Below, piece by piece: positions 26,821-34,126 of a DNA stretch of 64,000 nucleotides. The stretch lies in assembly GCA_045125935.1 (NCBI GenBank), contig JBGVNW010000068.1, positions 186,001-250,000 on the forward strand, read 5' to 3'. Origin of the DNA: CAG-877 sp045125935. Its GTDB lineage: Bacteria; Bacillota_I; Bacilli_A; RF39; UBA660. The notes under the pieces were generated by a model. That model searched no databases and was not told the origin of the DNA. It saw only the letters and a program-made list of their open reading frames with translations. A program made the position numbers and the translations under genes. How positions within the stretch are numbered: the stretch's first letter is position 1; each line of letters opens with the position of its first letter.

Positions 26821-27639
26821 ATGGATAATGTTTATTATGTTTATATGTATTATTTGAAAAGTACTGGTGAAGTATTTTATGTAGGTAAAGGAAAAAATGA
26901 TAGATATAAATCTATGGTTCATAGAAATGCATTATTTCTTAATATATTAAATAAACATAAAGATGATGTTGATGTTAAGTTTTATAAGGAGCATTTGAAC
27001 GAAAAAGAATCATTAGAAATAGAAAAGCAACTTATAAAAGAATATTGGGAAAAAGGCGAGTGTAGAGCAAATTTACACGAAGGTGGATGTGGTGGAAATA
27101 CTGGAAATTATGATTCACCAGAAAGAAGTCGAAAACTTAGAGAGTTAGGGAAACTAAAAGTTGGAGAGAAAAATCCAATGTGGGGTAAAACTCATACACC
27201 AGAAGTTCGAAAAATATTGAGTGAAAAAAATAAAGGTAAACCGATGTTGCCACATGTAAAAGAAAAATTGATTGCTGCTAATACAGGTAGAAAGAAAACT
27301 GAACGTGAACTTGAAGCGTGTAGACGAAATGGATTAATTGGTGCTCAAAAAATGAAAGAACATGGTGAGTCATATAGAAAGATGATGGAATCATTATGTC
27401 AATATAAGTATGTTGTTTATCTCAATGGTGAAAAGCAATTTGAATGTTTGGGACATACAGAACTTGAAAAATATTGTAACGAACATTTGAATATATCCAG
27501 AACGATAATGTGGCAAGTTGTTCATAAAACGGGTTGGAAACCAAAATTCAATAGACATAAACATTTAGAAACATTAGAAATTATAAGAATAGATAGAAGT
27601 GTATCGACTAATCGTGATGAGTGTAGCGATGTAGGGTAG
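26821..27639 (+). CDS. GIY-YIG homing endonuclease with NUMOD3 motifs
   Basis: 272 aa from the ATG at 26821; an upstream ATG at 26761 would place the intron core inside the protein. The GIY-YIG domain begins at once (YVYMYYLKSTGEVFYVGKG) with conserved residues of the fold following. Residues about 115-160 hold NUMOD3-type DNA-binding motifs (NPMWGKTHTPEVRK, SEKNKGK). The C-terminus has a helix-turn-helix-like segment (LEKYCNEHLNISRTIMWQVV, split HTELEKY / NISRTIMW). Such enzymes cut intronless alleles and spread the intron. It is nested in nrdD intron 1 and downstream of the internal late-type promoter. Confidence 0.9.
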   Translation: MDNVYYVYMYYLKSTGEVFYVGKGKNDRYKSMVHRNALFLNILNKHKDDVDVKFYKEHLNEKESLEIEKQLIKEYWEKGECRANLHEGGCGGNTGNYDSPERSRKLRELGKLKVGEKNPMWGKTHTPEVRKILSEKNKGKPMLPHVKEKLIAANTGRKKTERELEACRRNGLIGAQKMKEHGESYRKMMESLCQYKYVVYLNGEKQFECLGHTELEKYCNEHLNISRTIMWQVVHKTGWKPKFNRHKHLETLEIIRIDRSVSTNRDECSDVG

Positions 27640-27725
27640 AGATAGGTACTACTCGAAGTGCATGGCATCCATTATATATGGATGATGAGATAGTCAGTTT
27701 TTATATGAAAATATAGAAGTAAACG

Positions 27726-28210
27726 GATTTAGATGCATACGTTTCAGGAAAACATAATTGTTTGACAGCACCTCTTAACAAAGTGCTTAACGAAGGTGCA
27801 ATAGTTGGACAAACTCATATCAGACCTGCTGGTAGTATTAATTCGGCAATGCAACTTACAGCAGTTTATTTTCAGATACAAAGTCAGGAACAGTTTGGTG
27901 GAGTATCGGGTTCAAGTTATGACTGGACAATGGTTCCATTTGTGAGAAAATCGTTCTTTAAACATTATGTGATAAATTATATTAAAAGAAACGAAGAACT
28001 AACTTTTGACAGAATTTGGAATATGTCTATGGATGATATTGATGCTTGGGTTGATGAACACAAGAAAGAATATCTGAATGCTTTCGGATTGAAGTTTGAA
28101 GATTTCAGATTTGACAATCAAAAGAAACTTGATAAGTATCTTGCAGGAGCGGCGATGTTGGATACCAGACTTGAAGCAATGCAAGCGGCAGAAGCGTTAA
28201 TACACAACCT
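27726..28210 (+). CDS. nrdD: NrdD exon 2
   Basis: Starts after intron 1 with DLDAYVSGKHNCLTAPL and continues through IVGQTHIRPAGSINSAMQL, FGGVSGSSYDWTMVPFVRKS and EALIHNL. These follow the NrdD family order seen in T4 (HNCLTIPF, RPANSISTAFQL, WTMVPYVRKSF, YHNLNTLQSR). The exon ends at CT of a Leu codon, completed by the A that opens exon 3. No start codon or promoter of its own is seen, so it is not a separate gene. Confidence 0.85.
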
Positions 28211-28451
28211 AAATGTTTGGGCATTATAGTGGTGACATTATAATGAATCTCGCTTAAACGGAGAAAGTCTCAATGAGATAACTTACCGTGCTAAATAAAA
28301 AGCCTAACGACTAGTCGAAAGACGTAGGTTCAAGCGAACCGAAATGGCGAGCATCTTAATTAAAGATGAAGATATAGTCTGCTCTATATGGCGACATATA
28401 GAAGTTCATAAGAGAACTGTATAAGTGTAGCGAACTTATATGAACAATTGG
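28211..28451 (+). other. Group I intron 2 in nrdD (no ORF)
   Basis: 241 nt, bordered by exon T and terminal intron G. The core is clear: ACCGTGCTAAAT, then GCCTAACGACTAGTCG, and AAGATATAGTCTGC near the 3' side, where GACTA and TAGTC form P7. No open frame of useful length lies inside. Confidence 0.82.
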
Positions 28452-28484
28452 AAACACGCTTCAAAGCCGACCAGGATCCCAGTT
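28452..28484 (+). CDS. nrdD: NrdD exon 3, a 33-nt micro-exon
   Basis: Eleven codons' worth of sequence reading (L)NTLQSRPGSQ(L), matching NLNTLQSRSGNQL of T4 NrdD. The reading frame joins exon 2 (CT + A = Leu) and exon 4 (TT + A = Leu) exactly. Both junctions have the U-5' and G-3' bases of group I introns. Confidence 0.8.
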
Positions 28485-28813
28485 AAAATGATGGCTGGCT
28501 ATATAGAAATATATAGAAAACAATCGGGCAATATCGGTGGAATCTAAAGTAATTAAAATTTACAAAGACAATACCGAGATAAGTATAGAAAGTAAAGAGT
28601 CTATACCATCGTAACGCATAGGTGGTGAAACTATAGAAATATAGAATATAAACACCCAAGAGTGTCCGACCCTTAACAGTTTTAAACTGAAAGGTGAATA
28701 TATATGCTGAACTCGTCCGAATTGACGGAAGTATCATAGTGATTAAGAACTGCACTATGTATGGAGGAAACTCCGAGAGCAATTGGATAAAAAGCCAATT
28801 GGATAACAAATTG
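28485..28813 (+). other. Intron 3 in nrdD, class not assigned
   Basis: 329 nt. The ends fit group I rules (exon ends in T, intron ends in G). The GACTA/TAGTC P7 pair seen in the other three introns is missing, and I do not see the GTGYG start of group II. Several strong hairpins are present (for example CGTC-CGAATT-GACG near 28713). It has no coding frame that I trust; a minus-strand open frame here is a shadow. Confidence 0.65.
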
Positions 28814-29267
28814 ACCATTTAGTTCTTTGAATTACGGAACTTGTTATATTCCAGAAGGTCAGTTGATAATAGACTGCTTATTGGATGCTTCTATCAGAGG
28901 AACAGGTAAGCACCATTTGACTCCAATTTTCCCTTGTGGAATATTCCAGATGAAGAAAGGAGTTAATAGAAAACCAGGTGATCCTAATTATCATCTTTTC
29001 AAGAAAGCATTGATATCAACATCAAAACGAATCTATCCTAACTATGCAAATTGTGATTGGTCAAATCAGAAAGCATGGAAGAAAGCAGATATTGATGTTA
29101 AGGAAAGAGTGATTGGAGAACTTAACGAAATTGAAAAGAATGCGCTCATTGACAGATTGAATAACAATAAAGCACTTGCTGAAAAACTATCTATATTAAA
29201 ATTTGATAATGGTGAGATTATCATTGATGTAGAAGAAAAACCTTATGAGTATTTCGGCACGATGGGT
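28814..29267 (+). CDS. nrdD: NrdD exon 4
   Basis: Resumes PFSSLNYGTCYIPEGQL, with the NYGTC segment of the NrdD active-site region. It continues IFPCGIFQMKKGVNRKPGDPNY and KRIYPNYANCDWS (each a conserved NrdD block) and ends YFGTMG. Between residues for NCDWS and YFGTMG there is a stretch of about 60 residues, longer than in T4, that looks lineage-specific. The exon ends with the GGT codon of Gly at 29267. Confidence 0.85.
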
Positions 29268-29534
29268 AAGTGAAAATGCAGCTCATCTAAAATCTTTTGA
29301 ACCACGCCCGTGGGTGTTGGAGAAATCCAGCTAACGGTTAGACCTTATTAAATTGCTGTATTAGTAAGGTGAGACCGTGGGAAGTCCTTTATAGGAAACC
29401 TGTATCGACTAATCCTGATGAATGTAAGGATGTAGGGATAGAGATAGGCACTATTCCGAAGCGGAAGACAACTCTTTGTAATAATCAAAGAATGAAGATA
29501 TAGTCAGTTCCATTGGTGACAATGGGTTAAAATG
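29268..29534 (+). other. Group I intron 4 in nrdD (no ORF)
   Basis: 267 nt with exon T and terminal G. It contains TGTATCGACTAATCC and AAGATATAGTCAG, giving the GACTA/TAGTC P7 pair. The segment from about 29401 to 29460 is clearly similar to the 3' part of intron 1 (27602 to 27660), so the two introns are related. Confidence 0.82.
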
Positions 29535-30608
29535 TGTAGAACAGCAAATGGATTTGATGTCAATTTTGAAGAAGTTTATAGAAAGAACATCCAATCTGTG
29601 ATTTCAACAGGAGAACTTTATTGTGATACTTTGCTATCAGGTGCTCAAAAAGATGGTCGTGGAAATATCGCACCTTCTACGATTATAATGCCGACACTTG
29701 CTATGCAGTCTTTGGATGATGATGAATTAGAAGCATTAAAACACGGAAAGATAATTGGCGACAATGAGAAGAAGATAGACAAGTTTATGAGAATTCTATC
29801 AAGACATATTGATTATGTTGCTGAATCTTTAGTTGATAGATTTAATTATATCGCAAGTCAATCACCTAAATCTGCACCGTTTATGTATAAAAATTCTACA
29901 ATGGCAGGTTATGTTCCAGAAGAAGGAATTGTATCAGCGTTGAAACATGGAACGCTTGCTATTGGTAGTCTTGGTCTTGCGGAGACACTTCAAATTCTCA
30001 TTGGTAAGAATCATTTAACAGAAGAAGGAATGGAAGTTGCGAAGAGAATTTATAAACTTTTCAGAAGAAAGTGTAATGACTTTAAGGAAGAATATAAGTT
30101 AAACTTTGGTGTATATTTTACGCCGGCCGAAAACCTTGCGTATACAGCGATGAAGAAGTTTAAAAATAGATTTGGTGTTATTCCTAATGTAAGTGATAGA
30201 GCGTATTTTACTAATAGTATGCATGTTCCTGTATGGGAAGAGATTACACCATTCCACAAGGTTGATATTGAGGGACAATTGACAGGATATAGTTCTGCTG
30301 GTTGTATCACATATGTTGAGGTTGATTCAAAGGTGATGAACAATATTGATGCACTTGAAAGCATTATTAATTATATGATGGACAGCGATATCCCATATGC
30401 TGCGGTCAATTTCCCTATTGATAATTGCAAGGAGTGTGGATATAGTGGAGCGTTTGATGGTGATACTTGTCCTGTTTGTGAGAGTGAAAATATTGAGCAT
30501 CTTGGAAGAGTAACTGGTTATTTGAGTTCCGATGTTAGACGATTTAATTATGGTAAGCAGAATGAGTTTAAAGAACGAGTTGATCATGAGGAACATATAT
30601 TGATTTAA
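29535..30608 (+). CDS. nrdD: NrdD exon 5 (glycyl-radical domain)
   Basis: Opens CRTANGFDVNFEE and carries the rest of the catalytic barrel: DGRGNIAPSTIIMPTLAM, GYVPEEGIVSALKHGTLAIG, NFGVYFTPAENLAYTAMKK and GQLTGYSSAGCITYV, cited here as separate short blocks. The C-terminus has the zinc site CKECGY...CPVC and the glycyl-radical loop RVTGYLSSD. This part alone would be unable to act, supporting the spliced gene model. nrdG begins 10 bp after the stop. Confidence 0.88.
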   Translation, partial: CRTANGFDVNFEEVYRKNIQSVISTGELYCDTLLSGAQKDGRGNIAPSTIIMPTLAMQSLDDDELEALKHGKIIGDNEKKIDKFMRILSRHIDYVAESLVDRFNYIASQSPKSAPFMYKNSTMAGYVPEEGIVSALKHGTLAIGSLGLAETLQILIGKNHLTEEGMEVAKRIYKLFRRKCNDFKEEYKLNFGVYFTPAENLAYTAMKKFKNRFGVIPNVSDRAYFTNSMHVPVWEEITPFHKVDIEGQLTGYSSAGCITYVEVDSKVMNNIDALESIINYMMDSDIPYAAVNFPIDNCKECGYSGAFDGDTCPVCESENIEHLGRVTGYLSSDVRRFNYGKQNEFKERVDHEEHILI

Positions 30609-30618
30609 TTTTGATATT

Positions 30619-31092
30619 ATGAATTATTCAGGGATTGTAAATTGTAGTATAGTTGATGGTTTAGATTTTAGAACCACATTATTCATATCTGGTTGTAAGC
30701 ATTGTTGTAATGGTTGTCATAATCAGCAGACTTGGGATTTTAATGCAGGTCGTCCTTACACGGAAGAAGTTGAGGAAATTTTATTTGATAGAATATCTAA
30801 AGATTATATTAAGGGATTGACTTTATCTGGTGGAGATCCTTTATATAGTGCTGATGATGTTTATGAACTTCTTGTTAGATTTAGAGAGAGATTTGGTGAA
30901 ACGAAAGATGTTTGGTTATATACAGGTTTCACTTATGAATATTGTAAGGAACATTTTTCTAAAATATTGGATTTATGTGATGTTTTAGTTGATGGTGTTT
31001 ATAAATGCGATGAGCGAGATGTGACGCTTGCTTTCAGAGGTTCGAGAAATCAGAGAATTATAAATTTAAAAAATGGTGAGGAGATGTTTTAA
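30619..31092 (+). CDS. nrdG: Anaerobic ribonucleotide reductase activase NrdG
   Basis: 157 aa. A radical-SAM cluster motif CxxxCxxC is present as GCKHCCNGCHN, followed by LTLSGGDPLY (the SAM-binding GGxP-like segment) and a short TIM-like core typical of NrdG. NrdG uses a 4Fe-4S cluster and SAM to put the glycyl radical on NrdD, encoded immediately upstream. The need for both enzymes shows that the host grows without oxygen, at least part of the time. A terminator overlaps the stop codon. Confidence 0.92.
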   Translation: MNYSGIVNCSIVDGLDFRTTLFISGCKHCCNGCHNQQTWDFNAGRPYTEEVEEILFDRISKDYIKGLTLSGGDPLYSADDVYELLVRFRERFGETKDVWLYTGFTYEYCKEHFSKILDLCDVLVDGVYKCDERDVTLAFRGSRNQRIINLKNGEEMF

Positions 31093-31107
31093 TAACATCT
31101 CCTTTTT
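31078..31107 (+). terminator. Terminator of nrdD-nrdG
   Basis: 10-bp stem AGGAGATGTT / AACATCTCCT with a 5-nt loop and a five-T tail, overlapping the nrdG stop codon. Confidence 0.85.
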
Positions 31108-31117
31108 GTTATTTTTA

Positions 31118-31125
31118 TATAAATA
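31118..31125 (+). promoter_or_regulatory. Late-type promoter TATAAATA for the restriction-modification-like pair
   Basis: Exact TATAAATA just after the nrdG terminator, 10 nt before the methyltransferase ATG at 31136. Confidence 0.6.
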
Positions 31126-31135
31126 TATTTTTGAT

Positions 31136-32314
31136 ATGAATGTTGAATTTTTAGGTCAGGTATTTACACCAAGATTTGTTGTTGATAAGATTTTATCTTT
31201 GAGAAAAAATACAGGAAAATGTATGGAACCTTCTTGTGGAGACGGTGCTATATCTTCTATGATAGAAGGTGTTGTTGCTATAGAATATGATTCAAGTGTA
31301 TGTCCTGATTATGCTATGAATATGGATTTTTTTGATTATGATGTGTCAAATAAATTTGATAGCATAATTGGAAATCCGCCATATGTAAAATTTAAAGATA
31401 TTGGTAAAGACACAAAAGATAAATTAGATATGAGTTTATTTGATAGACGAAGTAATCTATATTTATTCTTTATTGAAAAGTGTATAAAGCAATTGAAAGA
31501 TAATGGTGAGTTGATATTTATTGTTCCGAGAGATTTTTTAAAATCAACATCTTCTATTAAATTGAATGAATTTATATACAAGAGTGGAACAATTACGGAT
31601 GTTGTTGATTATGGCGATAAAGTGATATTTAAAGGATTTAATCCCAACTGTATTATTTTTAGATTTGAAAAGGATAATTTTAGTAGGATTTCTTCATATG
31701 AGGATGTTGAAAATAATATAATAGAAAATAGGATATTTAATATATCAGATGGACAATTATATTTTTTAAAAGATAACTATAATGTTAATTTCAACGATAT
31801 ATTCTTTGTAAAGGTTGGTGGTGTTTCTGGCGCAGATGGTATATTTACAAATGAAGAATATGGTAATATGGATTTTGTTTGTTCAGAAACATGTAAAACA
31901 GGCAGATTAAGGAGAATGATATATAATGAAATTAATGATTATATATTGAGTAGAGAAAGTGAATTGAGGAGTCGAAATATTAAAAAAATGACAGATGACA
32001 ATTGGTGGAAGTGGGGGAGAGATTTTTATAGAAGTGATAGAAAAAGAATTTATGTAAATTCTAAAACCAGAAATAAGAACCCATTTTTTATTAGTGATTG
32101 TAAAAATTATGATGGTTCTGTTTTGGCTATATTCCCAAAAAATGAAAATGTTGATATTCAAGAGTTGTGCGATATGTTGAATGTTGTTAATTGGAAAGAA
32201 TTGGGATTTGTTTGTGGTGGTAGATATTTATTTTCACAAAAGAGTTTAGAAAATAGTAAATTACCAGAAATGTTTAATAAATATATATATAATATTGATA
32301 TAGAATTATGGTGA
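31136..32314 (+). CDS. Type II-like N6-adenine DNA methyltransferase
   Basis: 392 aa from the ATG at 31136; the frame is open from 31073 but that part overlaps nrdG and the terminator. The start MNVEFLGQVFTP is typical of these enzymes (the GxVFTP segment). SAM motif I is EPSCGDG (31-37) and the catalytic motif NPPY (80-83), followed by FIVPRDFLKS. The C-terminal half is the likely target-recognition region. It overlaps the next gene by 7 bp, the arrangement expected of a methyltransferase/endonuclease pair. An orphan methyltransferase is the alternative. Confidence 0.88.
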   Translation: MNVEFLGQVFTPRFVVDKILSLRKNTGKCMEPSCGDGAISSMIEGVVAIEYDSSVCPDYAMNMDFFDYDVSNKFDSIIGNPPYVKFKDIGKDTKDKLDMSLFDRRSNLYLFFIEKCIKQLKDNGELIFIVPRDFLKSTSSIKLNEFIYKSGTITDVVDYGDKVIFKGFNPNCIIFRFEKDNFSRISSYEDVENNIIENRIFNISDGQLYFLKDNYNVNFNDIFFVKVGGVSGADGIFTNEEYGNMDFVCSETCKTGRLRRMIYNEINDYILSRESELRSRNIKKMTDDNWWKWGRDFYRSDRKRIYVNSKTRNKNPFFISDCKNYDGSVLAIFPKNENVDIQELCDMLNVVNWKELGFVCGGRYLFSQKSLENSKLPEMFNKYIYNIDIELW

Positions 32315-33108
32315 AAACTTTTAATGAATTTATTGGTGAAAAATATGTTATTAAATCAAATCCCAAATCTGCCGAAGACACTCCAGAATGTTTATTAAAA
32401 ATTGTTGATTATTTAAATTCATATAAATTGAATGTCAATAAAGAACATGTGGATGGAAGAGTTGGTTCTATCAAAGATGAAGAAAGTTGTATAGAAGCAT
32501 TGTATGGTTCTGATGAATTTATCACTGTTAAAGAAGAAGAATTTGATGGTGCTGAATTTAATGATAAAATATATATTGTTGAACCAAAAATAAGAAATTG
32601 GTTTGATATATTGGTTGTTTATAATAAGAAAAATTATTATATTAATATAAAATCTTCAACTTTACAATCTGCAGATAATGTTGGTAGTGTTGATACAATT
32701 ATGTTTGGTTTATTTGGTAAAAAAACTAAAACAAAAAATAAAGATAAAAAATATGCAGAATTGTTTCATGAATACAATATAAGAACAGATATTGGGTTTG
32801 ATGATATTGAAGATATTGATTATTATTTTTTGGTTGTTGATAAAAACAATAAAGGTAATTGTTTTATAACATCATTATCACATATGAATAAAAAATCCAT
32901 AAAATCAAATGGTAGTAATCCGCCATTTCAGTGTGATTGGTCAAAAAATAGTAACAAAAAGAATAATAAAAAAGATATTTGTGATTTGGTTATTGAGGCG
33001 ATATTTAATTCTTTAATAAAGACTGTTGAAATTTTTAATACAGAACCTTTGAAGATTTATATAGATAGACATAAAAAGAAAGTAAGTATCCCTTTGTGGG
33101 AAGATTAA
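32308..33108 (+). CDS. Putative restriction endonuclease partner of the methyltransferase
   Basis: 266 aa. The segment RNWFDILVVYNKKNYYINIKSS (residues about 97-117, quoted as two halves NWFDILVV and YYINIKSS) has the beta-hairpin spacing of a PD-(D/E)xK active site, with D100 and N113-x-K115. It is followed by SADNVGSVDTIMFGLFG, which resembles a motif after the catalytic Lys in several type II enzymes. The second acid is Asn, so activity is uncertain. It overlaps the methyltransferase stop, so the two are translationally coupled. No closer family can be named by eye. Confidence 0.55.
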   Translation: MVKTFNEFIGEKYVIKSNPKSAEDTPECLLKIVDYLNSYKLNVNKEHVDGRVGSIKDEESCIEALYGSDEFITVKEEEFDGAEFNDKIYIVEPKIRNWFDILVVYNKKNYYINIKSSTLQSADNVGSVDTIMFGLFGKKTKTKNKDKKYAELFHEYNIRTDIGFDDIEDIDYYFLVVDKNNKGNCFITSLSHMNKKSIKSNGSNPPFQCDWSKNSNKKNNKKDICDLVIEAIFNSLIKTVEIFNTEPLKIYIDRHKKKVSIPLWED

Positions 33109-33113
33109 TTTAA

Positions 33114-33121
33114 CATAAATA
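33114..33121 (+). promoter_or_regulatory. Late-type promoter CATAAATA
   Basis: CATAAATA begins 5 bp after the stop of the endonuclease-like gene and lies 22 nt before the ATG at 33144. Confidence 0.6.
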
Positions 33122-33143
33122 TGTTATATAAGTTTTTACGATA

Positions 33144-33473
33144 ATGAAATTTGAATTAGATCATAGAACAGGACATATGATGCCTAAAAAAGACGAGAAT
33201 ATATATTTCGCTCGCAGTATGGGTGGTGGTCTTATAGTTGATGATAAAAAGAACAGAAAGAAGTTTATCATTGAGAGAGATGGTAGAATAACAGTTCTTT
33301 TTGGAAGTATGTCAAAAAACAATCTTCATTTCTATGATATGAAAGATGCGAGAGAGATTGAGATAAGAGTTAAAAGAATGTTTGGATCGGAGCATCCTTT
33401 TGCTAATTATAAAAAGTTTCTTAAAGGTTTGAGAGAAGGATATATTAAAAGTCGTGATGAGTTTAATGCGTAA
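33144..33473 (+). CDS. Small basic protein, unknown function
   Basis: 109 aa, basic, with no recognised domain. It has two similar-looking strand-turn segments (GGGLIVDDKKNRKKFIIERDG and then ITVLFGSMSKNN, quoted in pieces) and a helical C-terminus (YKKFLKGLREGY). It is the first gene after a late-type promoter and overlaps the start of the next gene, so the two are probably translated together. Confidence 0.6.
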   Translation: MKFELDHRTGHMMPKKDENIYFARSMGGGLIVDDKKNRKKFIIERDGRITVLFGSMSKNNLHFYDMKDAREIEIRVKRMFGSEHPFANYKKFLKGLREGYIKSRDEFNA

Positions 33474-34011
33474 TTTATTTACATATGATAATTTTATAGT
33501 TGAGAAGAAAAAAACTCATCATCCTTTTCATGGATCTTTGAATCGTGAAGAGAGAAATGAATTTATCGAGAAATTACAGAAAAATATTGTTATATTTAGA
33601 TATAAGAAGAGAGATGGTAGTATAAGGAAAGCAGAAGGAACATTGCACCCTAAATTTTTGCCACCACCAAAAAGTGACAAAGAATTTGTTCGTCCAGAAT
33701 ATCAAATTGTCTATTATGATCTTGAAAAGAAATCTTGGAGAAGTTTTCGTTCTTTTGAATTTGTTGAAATATTGAGCACACGTCCTGCTTTGTCTAAACG
33801 AGAAGAAGATGAAGAAAAGAAGAAAAAAGCAAAAGAGAAAGAAGAACTCAAGAAAGACAAGAAAGAAAAAGAAGTTGATAAAGATGAAGATGTTGATATT
33901 GAAGAAAAAGATATTGACAGCGAAGAAGAAAACAAGGAGGATGAAATCGATGATAGAGCAAAAGGAGAAATCCTGAGAGATAGAAGAAAGAAAAAAGAAA
34001 GTGGTGATTAA
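33466..34011 (+). CDS. WYL_2/DUF2693-like SH3-fold protein with charged C-terminus
   Basis: About 181 aa if the ATG at 33466 is used; earlier starts at 33454 (GTG) and 33457 (ATG) are possible, all overlapping the previous gene. Residues about 30-95 match the pattern of small DUF2693/WYL_2 proteins of phages: NIVIFRYKKRDGSIRKAEGTL and VYYDLEKKSWRSFR, cited as two blocks. The last 80 residues are almost only Lys, Glu and Asp, probably disordered. The function of the family is not known to me; nucleic-acid or protein binding is a guess. A terminator follows. Confidence 0.6.
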   Translation: MRNLFTYDNFIVEKKKTHHPFHGSLNREERNEFIEKLQKNIVIFRYKKRDGSIRKAEGTLHPKFLPPPKSDKEFVRPEYQIVYYDLEKKSWRSFRSFEFVEILSTRPALSKREEDEEKKKKAKEKEELKKDKKEKEVDKDEDVDIEEKDIDSEEENKEDEIDDRAKGEILRDRRKKKESGD

Positions 34012-34030
34012 AAAATAGTCATCACTTTTT
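34000..34030 (+). terminator. Terminator before dnaK
   Basis: 11-bp stem AGTGGTGATTA / TAGTCATCACT (two G-T pairs) with a 5-nt A loop and five T residues. Confidence 0.8.
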
Positions 34031-34049
34031 AAATTTTATATTTTTTTGT

Positions 34050-34057
34050 TATATTTG
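34050..34057 (+). promoter_or_regulatory. Bacteroidota-type -7 element for dnaK
   Basis: TATATTTG preceded by a T-rich -33 region (TTTT at the expected 19-bp spacing rather than TTTG), 69 nt before the dnaK ATG. Confidence 0.6.
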
Positions 34058-34126
34058 AATGTGAAGATATTGTTTATATCTTTTTTAAGTTGAATTATAG
34101 TTTATTTTAATTTTAAAAGTTGTAAT

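Larger units (their letters stand above)
26537..27725 (+). other. Group I intron 1 in nrdD, with homing endonuclease gene
   Basis: 1189 nt between a 5' exon ending in T and a last intron base G, both correct for group I splicing. Core-like pieces are visible: ACCGTGCTAAAT near 26780, and P7 halves GACTA (in ATCGACTAATCG near 27608) and TAGTC (in GATAGTCAG near 27693). The intron carries a GIY-YIG endonuclease and an internal late-type promoter at 26633. Confidence 0.8.

Noticed and set aside
28483..28818. 111-codon minus-strand frame over nrdD intron 3
   Set aside because: It covers a structured intron and two exon ends; no support for expression.
27762..29273. Separate short genes for the NrdD fragments, with TTG or GTG starts
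   Set aside because: Each fragment lacks essential parts of NrdD and they join in frame with correct intron borders.
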